Shown here: piece after piece, positions 11,535 to 22,664 of the stretch
Position numbering within the stretch: the first letter of the stretch is position 1
Layout of the letters: every line of letters starts with the position of its first letter
NCBI GenBank assembly: GCA_963457665.1
Contig: OY735211.1
Location: 34,420,231-34,484,230 of the forward strand
Length of the DNA: 64,000 bases
Source: Thysanoteuthis rhombus
Lineage: Eukaryota; Mollusca; Cephalopoda; Oegopsida; Thysanoteuthidae
Direction of reading: 5' to 3'
Program-made: the position numbers and the translations under genes
The notes under the pieces: generated by a model
What the model was told of the DNA's origin: nothing
The model's input: only the letters and a program-made list of their open reading frames with translations
Databases searched by the model: none

Positions 11535-11798
11535 CTAAGGTACAGTGACTGATACTCGAATCTTAGTTCCTACCCGCACAACTCTGCCGCCTTTCATGAC
11601 GTTGCAATCATCGACCCTTAACACTGACCTAGGCCAACCAAACACTTCCTGAAAGTCGTTGAGGTAAACATTTCTATCAGGGTAGCTACTAATAAATCTA
11701 TACTTGCTCCATCTGTATAAAAACAGGTAGTAAGTGTTTATTGCATCACCTATAACAATGGTGTAGCTTAGGTCTGGTTCCTTGAGGGTCTCTTTCAG
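11535..11798 (-). CDS. Candidate terminal coding exon, unknown protein
   Basis: An 88-codon open frame on the minus strand, bounded upstream by a good splice acceptor (TTTTTCTTTTTCATAA then ATATCACAG) and ending at TAG. It is less AT-rich than its surroundings and its peptide is not low-complexity. Landmarks are LKETLKEPDLSYTIVIGD near the start, YRWSKYRFISSYPDRNVYL in the middle and GGRVVRVGTKIRVSVTVP at the end. The first residue after the acceptor is a whole codon (phase 0). There is no membrane segment, and the alternating residues near the C-terminus suggest beta structure. I do not recognise the family. An upstream exon would have to be at higher coordinates; 14134-14223 and 14354-14422 are the nearest candidates and have compatible phases. 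A chance open frame cannot be excluded. Confidence 0.5.
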   Translation of the reverse strand: MKETLKEPDLSYTIVIGDAINTYYLFLYRWSKYRFISSYPDRNVYLNDFQEVFGWPRSVLRVDDCNVMKGGRVVRVGTKIRVSVTVP

Positions 11799-12239
11799 CT
11801 GTGATATTTTATGAAAAAGAAAAATTTGCAATAAATTCACATACACTATGAATCAATTAGTGAAAAACAACTCCAAAGGCTGAGGAATTATTAATGCAAT
11901 TCATGTGTATACAATCATATTTTTTTATTGTACAATATCAGCAAAAATGCAGAAGTGTTCTATGATTTATAGAGCTTTTCCAAGCCCTCCCTGAATTGGG
12001 TTATAGGTTGGTTCTAATACTCCCCCTTCCTACCCCCTCATCCTATGCCTCTGACCCATAATTCCAATGCTGTAGATTATCAAAATTTTTGCTCCGGTAT
12101 GTTCTTAAGTAAATAAGCTATTCAAAGATTTATGTATTAAAATTAAAATATAGAATGCATTTTTATCTATTTTTTTTATAAAACATTCACTCTTGATCAA
12201 AAGTTCATAAATTCAGTGAATAAACATAGCCTACCATTG

Positions 12240-12630
12240 AAATTATACACGTTTTGGAATACCAACCAATGGTGAAGCCTTTTTGGAACAATCTGTATTA
12301 AGATAGCTAGAGTGCTGAAAATTAAAACATTTATTCCTTATTATGTGAAGAAATTTTTTTTTTGAAAATCCTCTCTCCAAAAGTTTTAGAGGCAAGGTTT
12401 TCGATCTAATGGAAACTTAAGCTAAATTGATCCCTTAATTTGTGTCTGGCTGCATTTATGCTTGTTTTTTTTAATTGGAACTTTTTAATGATCCTTCAAA
12501 CGGCAAAAGAGATAACTTATCCAATTATCATCATTTTTTCCAATTTTTCAATTAATTGACCCAGCACAGAATGCTGTCTACAGACATTGGTTGCTTGACA
12601 CTTCCTATTGTAACTAACCAGACCGGTATG
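12240..12630 (+). repeat. Repeat family A, 5'-truncated
   Basis: Follows the family from ACCAATGGTGAAGCC through TTTATTCCTTATTATGTGAA, AAGCTAAATTGATCCCTTAA and TTTGTGTCTGGCTGCATTTA to CCTATTGTAACTAACCAGAC. The leading GTCAACATAGGTTTCTTCAG block is absent. Confidence 0.8.
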
Positions 12631-13320
12631 TATATATTGAGGAAAAAAATTTGTCAGATTCTTTGGTCAAAAATGTTGTTAAAAATCAACTCAAAGAAGT
12701 TTTCCTGTGTAATTAGTATTAAAATAAAGTGTAAATATTATAGTATCATAGGTTGTTTTGCATGCAGTCCATGATTAAAACAGACACAAGGGATTTGATA
12801 TTTACATGGGTGAACACTCAATAGAAGGGACAAAAAAAATGAGTCACGTTTGTTGTTATACTTATTGATCCCTCATTGACAAATACATTTTTGGGGTAAC
12901 CTATGTAAGGCCCATGTTTCAAAACAATTAAATGATATGTAATATAGAATAAGATCCATCTACTATACATTATGATAATACCCTATATAAAATAACAAAC
13001 TACATGTAGTATGACATAACCGATATATAAAAATCATAGCTGGAGGGGATATGGCATTTGATCAACACTGCTGGGGAACCATGTTAATGCAACTGTTTTT
13101 TCCCTCTAAATCCTTGGAGCAGTTACATGGTAAACAACTGATGACCCCAACAAGATGAAATTTACATATAATACCACAATATCAAAGTCTGTATTAAATA
13201 TAAAAAAACACTGAACAAAATTGCACTAATTACATTAACAGATACTGGGAAATAAGTGACTGAAGTGACACAAAAATTTTTTTAAAAAAAAGCTTTATAA
13301 TATGTTTAGTTTTTAAATCT
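12631..13320. other. No recognised feature
   Basis: AT-rich DNA without a clear gene. A short minus-strand frame near 13075-13190 (LVGVISCLPCNCSKDLEG) is open, but it lacks convincing splice sites and is not called. Confidence 0.3.
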
Positions 13321-13333
13321 GTGAAGTTTTCTG

Positions 13334-13338
<5 letters not shown>

Positions 13339-13423
<85 letters not shown>

Positions 13424-13440
13424 GTATATATATATATATA
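13339..13440. repeat. (TA)n microsatellite
   Basis: About 100 bp of alternating TA with single interruptions (TTTATATGTA). It directly abuts the left arm of foldback element 2. The YIYI-type open frames on both strands come from this repeat. Confidence 0.95.
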
Positions 13441-13566
13441 GTAGAGTGTGGATTATGTTTATGTTTCTGCCCAATCTGGGCTTCCTCAGGGGCAAATCTT
13501 GGCTTGAAGAAGCCCAAACAAGGCAGAAACATAAACATGTCTGTGTAGCAAGTCCCCACTCTACTA
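13441..13566. mobile_element. Foldback element 2 with hammerhead-like core
   Basis: Arms 13441-13490 and 13503-13566 are reverse complements with a small indel, separated by about 12 bases. On the minus strand the left arm reads CTGAGGA, then AGCCC-AGATT-GGGCA, then GAAAC. On the plus strand the right arm reads CTTGAAGA, AGCC...GGCA, GAAAC, then ACAT-AAAC-ATGT and C. That last part is a stem III with a 4 base loop ending at a C where a hammerhead would cleave. The left arm has the intact CTGANGA and the right arm the intact ATGTC. I could not find a convincing contiguous stem I. The element ends at a (TA)n tract on the left. Confidence 0.65.
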
Positions 13567-13789
13567 TATTTTTAGCTCTAATGTATTGAACACTCTATGG
13601 AATAAATCCATCATGCATTGAATATTGCATTATATTATATCATATCATATCATATTGCATCCCTGATTTGTACTGTGATATATATATATATATATATGCA
13701 ATGCTCTTCCAACTCTGGAATGGAGCACTTTGGTAGATGGAAAATTATGTGTAAGTTAATACATCACTTAGTTTGGTCCTGCTGACCAT

Positions 13790-13930
13790 CCAGTTCTGCA
13801 AAGGGCAGGGGTAGAATGTCTGCCTCTGGGTCTGAAGTGTGGGTCTCGATCCTACCTAATGGTACTGGAAGGGATATTGGATAGTCTGTAACCACAACGA
13901 AACAGCTGTTTGTAGATGACACAATTATTA
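13790..13930 (+). repeat. tRNA-derived SINE head
   Basis: GGGGTAGAATGTCTGCCTCTGG is arranged like a pol III A box region (GTAGAATGTCTG). About 30 bases on, GTGGGTCTCGATCCTACC resembles a B box (consensus GGTTCGANNCC). A non-tRNA tail follows, then an AT/TATATG-rich end and a (TATG/TG)n tract at 13940-13975. The spacing and order fit a SINE rather than a working tRNA gene, because no cloverleaf closes. Confidence 0.6.
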
Positions 13931-13938
13931 ATTATTAC

Positions 13939-13974
<36 letters not shown>

Positions 13975-13976
<2 letters not shown>

Positions 13977-14110
13977 TGGTACATCAATAAGCCTCCAGCA
14001 TAATGAAGCAAAAAGCATTTACTTTACAAAATAAATATTTATTTTTCAACAAGATCCTTTTTCTGGTCAATGCACTTAATTCAGAGGTGTAATTCAATCA
14101 TATAGATTTA
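13975..14110 (-). mobile_element. Mariner-like element, 3' end fragment
   Basis: On the minus strand the fragment runs from about AATTAAGTGCATTGACCAGA through AAAATAAATATTTATTTTG to AAAGTAAATGC. Similar ends occur at 19430-19620, 49045-49260 and 55610-55790, where the better copy encodes the typical mariner C-terminus CIAEGDYIEE followed by a stop. The other copies lose similarity beyond the first ~110 bp. The fragment abuts the candidate exon at 14134, so part of that exon may belong to the same repeat. Confidence 0.55.
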
Positions 14111-14133
14111 TAGATGTATTCATGTAGATATAC

Positions 14134-14223
14134 CTCCTGCCTTCTATCTCCACCTGCTGGCCAGAGCTGAGAATGGTCAAGGACTTTCCCTATCTTTGTT
14201 GCGTCATACCTCCCAATGCTAGA
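14134..14223 (-). CDS. Candidate internal exon (90 bp), unknown protein
   Basis: On the minus strand an acceptor, CTTTCTCCCTATCCAG, is followed by 30 open codons starting SSIGRYDATKIGKVLDHSQ and ending GGDRRQE. A GTATAT donor comes next. Both ends are phase 0, matching the candidate exons at 14354-14422 and 11535-11798. The stretch is locally richer in GC. Against it, the frame stays open past the donor into a mariner 3' fragment, so this could be part of a repeat. No family is recognised. Confidence 0.35.
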
Positions 14224-14353
14224 CTGGATAGGGAGAAAGACATATTGGTGTAAAATAATTGCATATCACTGAATAGTAAAGATCTTCAAAAATAACATTC
14301 TTTTAACACCTTTTTTTTGTCAGATAAATAAATAAAATTAGATAATAAGAAAC

Positions 14354-14422
14354 CAACCATGATGAATTCTCTTTAAATGTGATGGAAAATCCACTGGAAG
14401 AAGTTTCTGGATCATAGAAAAC
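14354..14422 (-). CDS. Candidate internal exon (69 bp), unknown protein
   Basis: Minus-strand acceptor AACGTTTTTTCAG, then 23 open codons (VFYDPETSSSGFSITF, then KENSSWL), then a GTTTCT donor, which is weak. Phase 0 at both ends. Joined to 14134-14223 by a 130 base intron, the frame remains open. The peptide is not low-complexity, but a 23-codon window is short enough to arise by chance. An alternative donor four bases upstream would change the phase. Confidence 0.35.
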
Positions 14423-14772
14423 CTGAAAAAACGTTAACATTATTTTTTAGTTCTCACATGTTTGGACGTTACAGTAAAAATAATTTTTTTAAGATGAAAA
14501 AAATGTTCTTTTCGATAACTTATCAAAAAATCCAATATGGCATTTATTAGCAGCCATATTGTATACACATTTTTGAGACATCTTCATTATAATTTGATAT
14601 TTTCCTGGCAGAGATTTCACTAAAAATCCTCTCTTGTTGATGATATCCAATTAGCCTGGAGTAAAGGACTCTTTAATCTTTCAAACACTGTTGAATGAAG
14701 AAGAGACTAAATTTCCGGGCATATTATTCCAAGAGAATTGCACTCTTGAGAGTAACTGAATGTCAGTAAAAT

Positions 14773-14945
14773 ATGTCAATGACACTCTTGACGGTTTCTG
14801 CTGATAAATATTGTATCTTGTGTCATCCACTTAAACAAAAGCTCTGTGCACAGAGGAGATCAATTATGTTTTGCTGTTTAATTTTTCAAGAATTTTTATC
14901 AAGAGACTTTGTGAATGCGATGAGGAATCTTCAATGCATTAACCT
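14773..14945 (+). pseudogene. Rhodopsin-family GPCR-like fragment (TM3/ICL2)
   Basis: The plus-strand frame reads MSMTLLTVSADKYCIL then CHPLKQKLCAQRRSIMF. Class A receptors have at the end of the third membrane helix a hydrophobic stretch, the DRY motif and then a short loop such as CHPLK plus a basic segment; here the motif is DKY, an Arg-to-Lys change. A stop lies immediately upstream (CQ-stop-N). What follows (LIFQEFLSRDFVNAMRN) does not look like a fourth membrane helix. A donor-like CTTGTAAGG sits at 14943-14951. No neighbouring receptor segments are recognisable, so this is either a decayed or retroposed fragment or a single odd exon. The open frame runs on to 15087 but becomes poly-Phe there. 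Confidence 0.4.
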
Positions 14946-15099
14946 TGTAAGGGTCTGGGCTCTCCCCTTGTCAAGAGAAAATAACAGTTTGGCTCTGTCA
15001 TTTCTGGAAGTTAAGCAATGGTTTCTCAAGAACTTGTTTTCTGGTTTTTGCTTCCAATTTTTTTTCCTTTTTTTTTCTACTTTTTGAAATTTCATTCCA

Positions 15100-15590
15100 T
15101 TGCAGTTTATTTATTTATTATTCTTTAATTTCTTCATAAACAAAAACAAAAAGATGAATCATTTTGTTTTATTATTTATTTTCATTAGACGAAGTATTGT
15201 AAACCGTTATTAATGATTGTTGACTACTTCATCTTGATTTTTCGGTTGCTTTTTATGCTGACAGCCTAAGTCAATATGTGATGTAAAAACAACTAAAAAT
15301 AAGAGGAAGGAAAATAGTAGCCAAAAATAAAAAAATTTTATGTCAGACTGAGCTGAAGATGATGTGAATCAATGATGAAATATTTGAGAAAGTTGAAATC
15401 CACTTTCTTGTTTGTTAATCGAGAATTGATTTTCAGAAAATATGATTTTTTACAATCCATTTTTATCTTTTAAATCTCGAAAATACTGTGATTCAAGGGA
15501 ACAAGTTCGCCTTGACCCACAGATTCTTTCCATCCAATGAGACTTTTTTCTTTAAATTCTGGGTTATTTTTAGGTACCCACCCATGTTAT
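15100..15590. other. No recognised feature
   Basis: AT-rich DNA. A short minus-strand frame at about 15493-15560 after AACCCAG ends VSLDGKNLWVKANLFP plus a stop. It has an acceptor-like start, but it is too short to call. Confidence 0.3.
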
Positions 15591-15591
15591 A

Positions 15592-15705
15592 TATACATAT
15601 ACATACACACATGTGTGTGTCTGTTTCTGTGTGTGTGTACATATTTATATATAAACATATTTTGAGAGAGAAAGAGAAAGAAAGAGTGAGAGAGAGGGAG
15701 ATGGT
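15592..15705. repeat. Mixed (TA)/(CA)/(GT) and (GA)n microsatellite
   Basis: TATACATATACATACACACA followed by a GTGTGTGT run, then a GAGAGAAAGAGAAAG purine tract. Confidence 0.9.
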
Positions 15706-16020
15706 ATGATGATTGTACTGGCATGAAACCAAAAAACACTGAATTTTCTGTATATACATGTACAGTCTTTGAAACTTATCAAGTTAACACTGAAAAAAAA
15801 TTTCCGTTTAGAAATTTCATAAATTTCATACACTGCAAAATCATCTTATGATGCCGTCTTAAACTATTAGTATTAATGTATTGTGTTCAGAGTCTTCCAT
15901 GTTTTATCAAAAATTTATGATATTACTATTATTCAAATTTGGATCCAAACGTTGTACACTTAATTTCATCATGGAAATCATCAGCTGTTTTAAACGGACC
16001 TGTTTTGGGGATATGAAAAA

Positions 16021-16022
16021 CA

Positions 16023-16102
<80 letters not shown>

Positions 16103-16150
16103 TGAGAGAGAGAGGGAGAAAGAAAGAGATACAGAGAGAGAAGATTAGAG
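16021..16150. repeat. Compound (TA)n-(TAGA)n-(GA)n microsatellite
   Basis: A (TA)n run changes through GATATAGATATAGATATA into (GA)n. It lies immediately outside the left arm of the inverted repeat 16141-17112. Confidence 0.95.
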
Positions 16151-17112
16151 AGAGAAAACAGACAACATGTGTTTCATGATAGATCTATTTTTGAAGAGTG
16201 GTGAATGATATTTAGCATTAATCTAATTATGTTAGAAATTTCTGTTTGGACACAGTATTTGAAATTAACCCAAATAGAATTGTATTACAATTCTGGATCC
16301 AGCTCATAAAAAGAATGATTTAGCTATTGCGTCACAAGTATGACAACATAATTGTTAAAAAATTTTGTAACGTTCCTAATTCAGTTTGAAAAAGGCGTTT
16401 TTTTGACATCCTCATGACGTAATTCCCAAATTCTCCTTCTTAAATTTTAATCACTTAAAGAGAATAAAGTTTATATTATGATGTGTTAATTTTCAATTTT
16501 GAATTGGATTTAAATTCATATTTTATGTTAAATAAATATTGACTCTATATCAAAATTGAATAATACAATAAAAAATAGGAAATATATATACTATCATAAA
16601 ATGTTTCTATTTGATAAAATGATTAGATTTCTTTAACAAATATATTTACTATTAGTTTTTCAAAATTTGTGTTGTATTGATATCAATGATATTATATAGG
16701 TGAAGTAATTAAATAAATAAATGAATAAAATTAGTGATTATTATTTCATTATGCCTAGATTTTACATAATCCATTTTAAATTGAACTTTTCAGTATAATG
16801 GCATTTTAAGAGCATTTTACTTTTTTGATTCAACAAATTATTTTTATCCTTAAACATGAAAATTCTTAATTTTTCCTCCAGACATAAAAGTATCTATCAT
16901 TAAAACTATGAAGGGGTCTGTCTTAAGTGGCTAAGGATTTTGTTTTTTCATGATCCAAGATAGTAAAAAAATTTTATTTGGGCTAAATTCAAATGAATCT
17001 ATCCAAACAAAATTTTTTAGCATAATTAAATTAATACTTAATATCATTCACCACTCTTGAAAAATGGGTCTATCATGAAACACATGTTGGGTGTTTTCTC
17101 TCTTTAATCTTC
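16141..17112. repeat. Inverted repeat pair, ~200 bp arms
   Basis: 16141-16335 and 16920-17112 are reverse complements. Shared words include ACATGTGTTTCATGATAGA, AAGAGTGGTGAATGATATT and AATTATG(T/C)TA. The arms have diverged by perhaps 15-20% by eye and are separated by about 580 bases of AT-rich DNA with no recognised gene. This could be a non-autonomous transposon with long terminal inverted repeats or two copies inserted head to head. Confidence 0.75.
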
Positions 17113-17235
17113 GGTAAATATTGCTCTGTATTGTATTAATAATACATTGAGAACTTTTGATTTAATAAAAGATATAAAATTCTAAAATGTCAACTGTACC
17201 ACTTTTCTTATTAAAATTATTTTAAAATGAAACAG

Positions 17236-17402
<167 letters not shown>

Positions 17403-17817
17403 TCACTGTATTATGTTTGATTCATGTGATTAATGGAGAAATGTTATGATTAGTACATTGAAATTATATACTAAAGGAAACCTAGAACAAATTTGTTTCA
17501 CAATTTTATGATCTTCGGGTGGGAATGGTCTTATCAAATTACACATTAGATTATTATGCTCTCTTACATGTATGTTGTTTTTTTGACATTCCTAATTTGA
17601 ATTTGAATTATTACCTCCTATGTACCATTTATTTGTTTTTTCTTTTTTTAAATGTTTTTCAGCATTTTACATTTGAAATTAAATTCCTACCTCTGATGTA
17701 TCATTATTCTTTTTTCATATTTTTTATATCAAAAATTGTTCATAATTAAAATCACTCAGGCTCATTATGACATTAATTAGTTATTTTTACAAGGTCTTTA
17801 TTTTTCCATACTGAGCA

Positions 17818-18015
<198 letters not shown>

Positions 18016-18079
18016 GAATATATTTTTGCACTCAAGCATACATTTCTCTATTGTAAGTATTTAGTCTATGTAGACCTAA

Positions 18080-18327
18080 TAACTTGTACCTACTTCTTCT
18101 CATCCTTTTTTTTTACTTACCAATTCTTCAAAACCTTTTTTTTCGCTCTCTCTTTTTCCTTATTCTCTCTCTTCCTTCATTCATCAAATTCAATCATTTT
18201 TTTCTTTCTTCCAATTTTCCACTGTTCTTGATTTTTCTTCTTAATTTTTTTTTCTGTTCTGTTCAATTTCTTCCCCTTTCTTTGTTATCTTCATTTCTTT
18301 CATGTTTTTTTTTCCTTTTTTTTAAAG
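18080..18327 (+). repeat. Polypyrimidine-rich tract
   Basis: About 250 bp very rich in T and C (for example TTTTCCTTATTCTCTCTCTT), ending in a TTTTTTTTCCTTTTTTTTAAAG segment that would serve as a splice acceptor for the open frame that follows. Confidence 0.8.
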
Positions 18328-18446
18328 ATCCATACAATTTATTGCAACAAGAAAAAATTATTACATCTGGCCCATTACTGCAGATTCGATCTATCCCATC
18401 ATCCTCTCTGCCAACCATTCCTGCCATCACGAATTATCCTTTGTAG
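18328..18446 (+). CDS. Candidate terminal exon, unknown protein
   Basis: After the polypyrimidine run and AAAG, a plus-strand frame of about 39 codons reads (D)PYNLLQQEKIITSGPLL, then QIRSIPSSSLPTIPAIT and NYPL, ending at TAG. The peptide is varied, and the stretch is less AT-rich than the flanks. Split-codon entry would be needed (the first base of GAT belongs to the AG). No AATAAA follows within several hundred bases, which weakens the case for a true last exon. No family recognised. Confidence 0.25.
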
Positions 18447-18788
18447 CACAATTCTATAAACATAACGCCACCTATTCGATTTATCTTGGAAGATTTTCCC
18501 CTATTCTGCATTAGGGACTAAAAACAGAATATCAGAGAAAAAAAAAATTGCAACTTGACTGGAATTTGTCCAAAACTGATGCATGTAATCCAAATGCATT
18601 TATGAGTAGATGCATAAAAATGCTGGCAAAGACAAAAAAAGAAGTAAATGATCTCCAATGTGAAACCAAAACCAAAAGGCAAATTACAAATATTACATGA
18701 TACACACTCATAAATGCCTACACATCACATATATGCATGTAACAAAACTCACTGATCAATTTGTGAATTTATGTATTCATATATATGT

Positions 18789-18900
18789 ACACACACACAC
18801 ACACACACACGCATGCACTCACACACTTATATACGTATGTACATATGTATGTATGTGTGTATACATGTATGTACTTATAAGTGTATATCATAAGTGAATA
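18789..18900. repeat. (AC)n and TATG/TGTA-rich microsatellite
   Basis: An (AC)n run at 18789-18810, followed by GTATGTACATATGTATGTAT and similar words. Confidence 0.9.
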
Positions 18901-19429
18901 CATACAAAAATGTATGTAGATAGATCTCATAATTCCAGATACAGGTAATCATGCATTATTATATGCATACATTTTTATATGACTTTAAAGGTACTTGAAT
19001 ATATCTGTCAAAAATATTGGGGACATTAATGTATGGATTGGTACTATGGATCATAAAGCTATTTCATTAGGTTACTTATCTTTAATAATTCAAGTATCCT
19101 AATTTCAAATCTCAACTCAACTCAAGCTGTTTTTAATGTGTAATTAGACAGAGAGTTCTAAAAGTTTCTCTGATGTGATTTCCATTGTTATATCATAATA
19201 AGAAGGTTATAACAGGATTTGTTTCTTTTTGTTCCCCTACTCCTTAGTATCTCTTAGACAAGAATGTATCAGATCATGGCAAGTCCACTATGGACATTAG
19301 GTTACATCAGGAATGTAAATACTGTAAATAAATGAATTAACAAACTTATTTGTTTATATGCCTATCATGTTTAGATAATTCACACACAAACACACAAGCA
19401 TGTGCACACATACACTCACATACATAGTT

Positions 19430-19620
19430 ATAACAATAAGTCTATCACTTAATGAAAAAAACATTTATTTGTTACAATAAACATTTATTTTTCAGCATAA
19501 TCAGCTTCCTTGTCAATTAAGTGGTGAATATTAATCACACAGGTGAACACATTATACAATGAAAATCTCAGATCAAACTTCAGCTTATAAATCGCCATCA
19601 TAGTCAATAATTGAATAGTT
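19430..19620 (-). mobile_element. Mariner-like element, 3' end fragment
   Basis: It shares with 13975, 49045 and 55610 the sequence pattern (A)CATTTATT..(T)ACAATAAACATTTATTTT, then CAGCATAATC..CTTCC, then TGTCAATTAAGTG. Further mariner-associated sequence may continue to about 20040 (CCATGGACATTTTGATCCAT resembles CTATGGACATATTGATCCAT at 55764). Confidence 0.55.
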
Positions 19621-20297
19621 GCAGCATCAAAATTCGAAGTCATACAAAAAAATTCCTCCTCAAGAAGGATTATGGTCAGATTGAATTCTATTTATGATAT
19701 CACTGGCATTTATCCACTGGAAAATATCATAAATAGAGTGAAAAAAACAAACATTAATGATAAACTATACCCATCAAAATGACCCCCCCCCCCCGAAAAA
19801 AATGAAAAAAATAGCATTTTCAGGAGGAGTCTAGTGGAGTACTGATGCCAATTTTCAAGTCTGTAGACAAAACAGCATGGCCGGGAGTGCTGGAATATAA
19901 AGACATAAACATACAGACAAACATATGCTCATGTAAAAATGGAAGAATCCTTTGCCACATTTGGTGGCCGTGGTTGTTCAACTATATGGCAGGCCATGGA
20001 CATTTTGATCCATCCTCATATATGCATAAACATTTATATAACTATATGATATATTTTACTGCTTCACTTTTATGCAGCCATATGTATGTATGTGAGTTTT
20101 AGTTTTGGAAGTATGATTTTGAAAAGTCTAATTTCAAAGCAGGTGAAAAAGAGTATTCATTTGATTCATCACATTTTTTCTTGCAAAAACTACAATATGC
20201 ACCGAGTACCATCTTTATCTTTCTACTGGTTCTTTGATTCAGAAATATTTTCCTCTTCTTTCCTCTGATTACAGATCTCTGAATGAATGTGTTGCTA

Positions 20298-20620
20298 AGT
20301 CATCATCATCGTCAGCCATTGTTGGCCTTCCCCATCATAGCATCAAGGTGCAAAAACATTCTGAACTTATTTTTGGCCACAATTTTGCCCATGGTCTAAA
20401 GGGATCCATGCTGTGAATCCTAATGACCAGCAGTTGTCTGAAATCCTTGTAACATGACCTGCCCATCACCATCTAAGCTTGCGAAAGGCTTTCAAGATAT
20501 CCACTCGCACTTGTTCTTCCTCTGATATATTCTACTTGTTTTTTTTTTCTAATCTTTTCACGTGATGTGTAGCATGATTTTCTCCTGTGTATGTTCCCAT
20601 TGGGCTTTAAAAAAAAAATG
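20298..20620 (-). pseudogene. RTE-type LINE, C-terminal ORF2 fragment
   Basis: The minus strand encodes KLRW-stop-WAGHVTRISD followed by NCWSLGFTAWIP, the same region as at 4840-5200. The TGA between the tryptophans would be CGA (Arg) in the usual family sequence, consistent with CpG decay. The plus-strand GTCATCATCATCGTCAGCC at 20298 is the complement of the ATG/GAT-rich 3' tail. The element is 5'-truncated and dead. Confidence 0.7.
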
Positions 20621-21860
20621 TTGATGAGTAGAATGATTGGATAAAACATGGAGGTCAGAGCAAAAACGAATGCAATAATACCCAGCTTGATGCAATCCGG
20701 TTTACCACTGGTTCATTATAGCGCTTTTTTCTCCAAATTTTTTTTCATAATAAGCTTAGTAACTTTAAAAATTTCCGAAATAGACGAAAGACAGCATCAT
20801 GGAAATCTCCGAAATAACTGTATACTGTATGCTCTAGTTGATGTGCTGCATGTATGAGAACAAGCACATATATACACTGTGTACATTCATCATAATTTAT
20901 CCTGTAGTGATACATATCAACACCTAGTGATATTTTCCCAGAAAGTTGCTACCAGATGAGATACGCAGCACTTAACCATTCCATCTTGTTGAGGCTCAAC
21001 AACAACCTCATATGTTTTCAAGTGACTGCTTGGCACAATCTCTATTTATGCTATGTAATAATGACCCCATATAATGCTGTTTCCTTTAGCACTGCATTTT
21101 TAAAAAGTATATGGAGAGCGCTATACTGTATTGTATATCATCAGAGTTTTGTACAAATTATAATGAATGAAGATGACTCATTTATACATAGACTATAGAT
21201 TACCTTGTAATGAATCCATTTTTAGGCTCAGCCATTGGATAAGGGCCCCTTGAGAAATTGGCACCAGACCCTTGAGATTTCTAAGTGTAAGCAAAGCAGA
21301 ATTATACTCAACAAGTCTCTTCTCAGACTTTCTCAAATAAGTCAACAAGGGTGAAAAAAAAATGGATAATCATTATACATATAATAAGAGCCACATCTGT
21401 CAAACATAGTATCAGCAGCAGACATGTCTCTCTCCCTTCCTAGCCTCTCATTAAACTACCTAACTTTCTTTTCTCCTTTCTTCTTTTCTCCCTTCTTATT
21501 AGAGTACTTGACTTTTTTCTTCCCTCTCCCTGCCTACATTTTTTTCTTATTAAACTACCTAACATTTTTCCCCCCTCCCTTCCTATTTTGTCTGCCCCAC
21601 ATACTATCACTAGCAGTCATCAACTAAACCTGTTGTTGCATACTCATGATAAACGGCAGGTCATGATTAGGTTCCTTCTTGATTCACTCTTTTTTTGTGG
21701 CCTGTCAACAAGATGGCAATTTCTCTCTCTCTCTCTCATACTCTCTCTTGAACTTTAGCAAGGCTCTCCCCCCAGCCTTTGCCCCTACTTTGATCAAATA
21801 ACTTGTATTGTTGTACTTCATACTACACGCTGCAGTATGATATCCTAAGAGCATAACTTC
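20621..21860. other. No recognised gene; pyrimidine-rich patches
   Basis: CT-rich patches at 21420-21600 and otherwise AT-rich sequence. The open frames 20648-20857 and 20956-21198 carry no motif and have no splice support. Confidence 0.3.
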
Positions 21861-21863
21861 TAA

Positions 21864-22060
21864 ATGTTTATATGTTCGGAGCTTGATTTAGAAAACAGAA
21901 TAGTTATTTGTAATGTTCCAGATTTGAGAAAAATGCAAATCCGTTGAAATACTATCCAAAATATCCATGTGCACACTCTATCAAACCATTTTTTGCATAT
22001 TCAATTACGTTATTTTTTTTCTCTCTTCGGCTAACCTTCCTTCAGGACTGAAGCCTACTC
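21864..22060 (+). repeat. Repeat E copy 1
   Basis: A direct repeat with 23637-23850. Both contain AATGTTTATAT(G/A)TTCGGAGC, an AGAAAACA(G/A)AATAGTT word, a TTCCAGAT segment, AATATCCA(T/G)GTG, and end at AGCCTACTCAGCCTAA. The copies have diverged visibly. Confidence 0.7.
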
Positions 22061-22613
22061 AGCCTAATGGCTAATCCACCACTGTCCCAACCATTATCTG
22101 CATCTCTCTTTTCTCCCTTTCCTCACTTTTCTTCTTCTTTTCTCTCTCTGCCAATGTCAGCTGGATAAAACCTGCCAGAGATAACGAGCGTAACATTTCA
22201 TATTGATTGACTGACCAATAACGGCTTTGGAATATTCAGACGAATTAATAACAAATTTGCTATTTTGCAAAACCATGATATTTTTGTTCGGTGGCAAGCA
22301 TTTTGTCCTTTTTTTTTTTTTGGTTCTGGCGCCAGTCACCAAAGTTCCGTTCCACTGCCTCCGCACACAGAGCCTCAATTCATTTGGAGGTTTTAATTTT
22401 CCGGACTTGGCAACACAATGGAAATATTGAATAAAAACAAGGAAACCATCTCATTCATACCCCGTTTCTTCCTTCGTCTCTTTCTCGGTCGTTTATGTAT
22501 ATTTTTTCATCTTCCATTTGCTCGTGTAGACTTGTTTACTATATCTACCTCTCTTGCTTTTTTACCTTCTCTCTCTTTTGCATTGTTTAATTTTCTATTC
22601 TCCCAATTACTTT

Positions 22614-22617
<4 letters not shown>

Positions 22618-22659
<42 letters not shown>

Positions 22660-22660
22660 G
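22618..22660. repeat. (CT)n microsatellite
   Basis: About 40 bp of pure CT, immediately 5' of a family A copy. Confidence 0.95.
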
Positions 22661-22664
22661 ATTG

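Noticed and set aside
22351-22432. Possible plus-strand terminal exon (VTKVPFHCLRTQSLNSFGG...) followed by AATAAA
   Set aside because: The acceptor is a poly-T run, and only 32 codons are open. AATAAA overlapping the stop is unusual for a true 3' UTR; evidence too thin.
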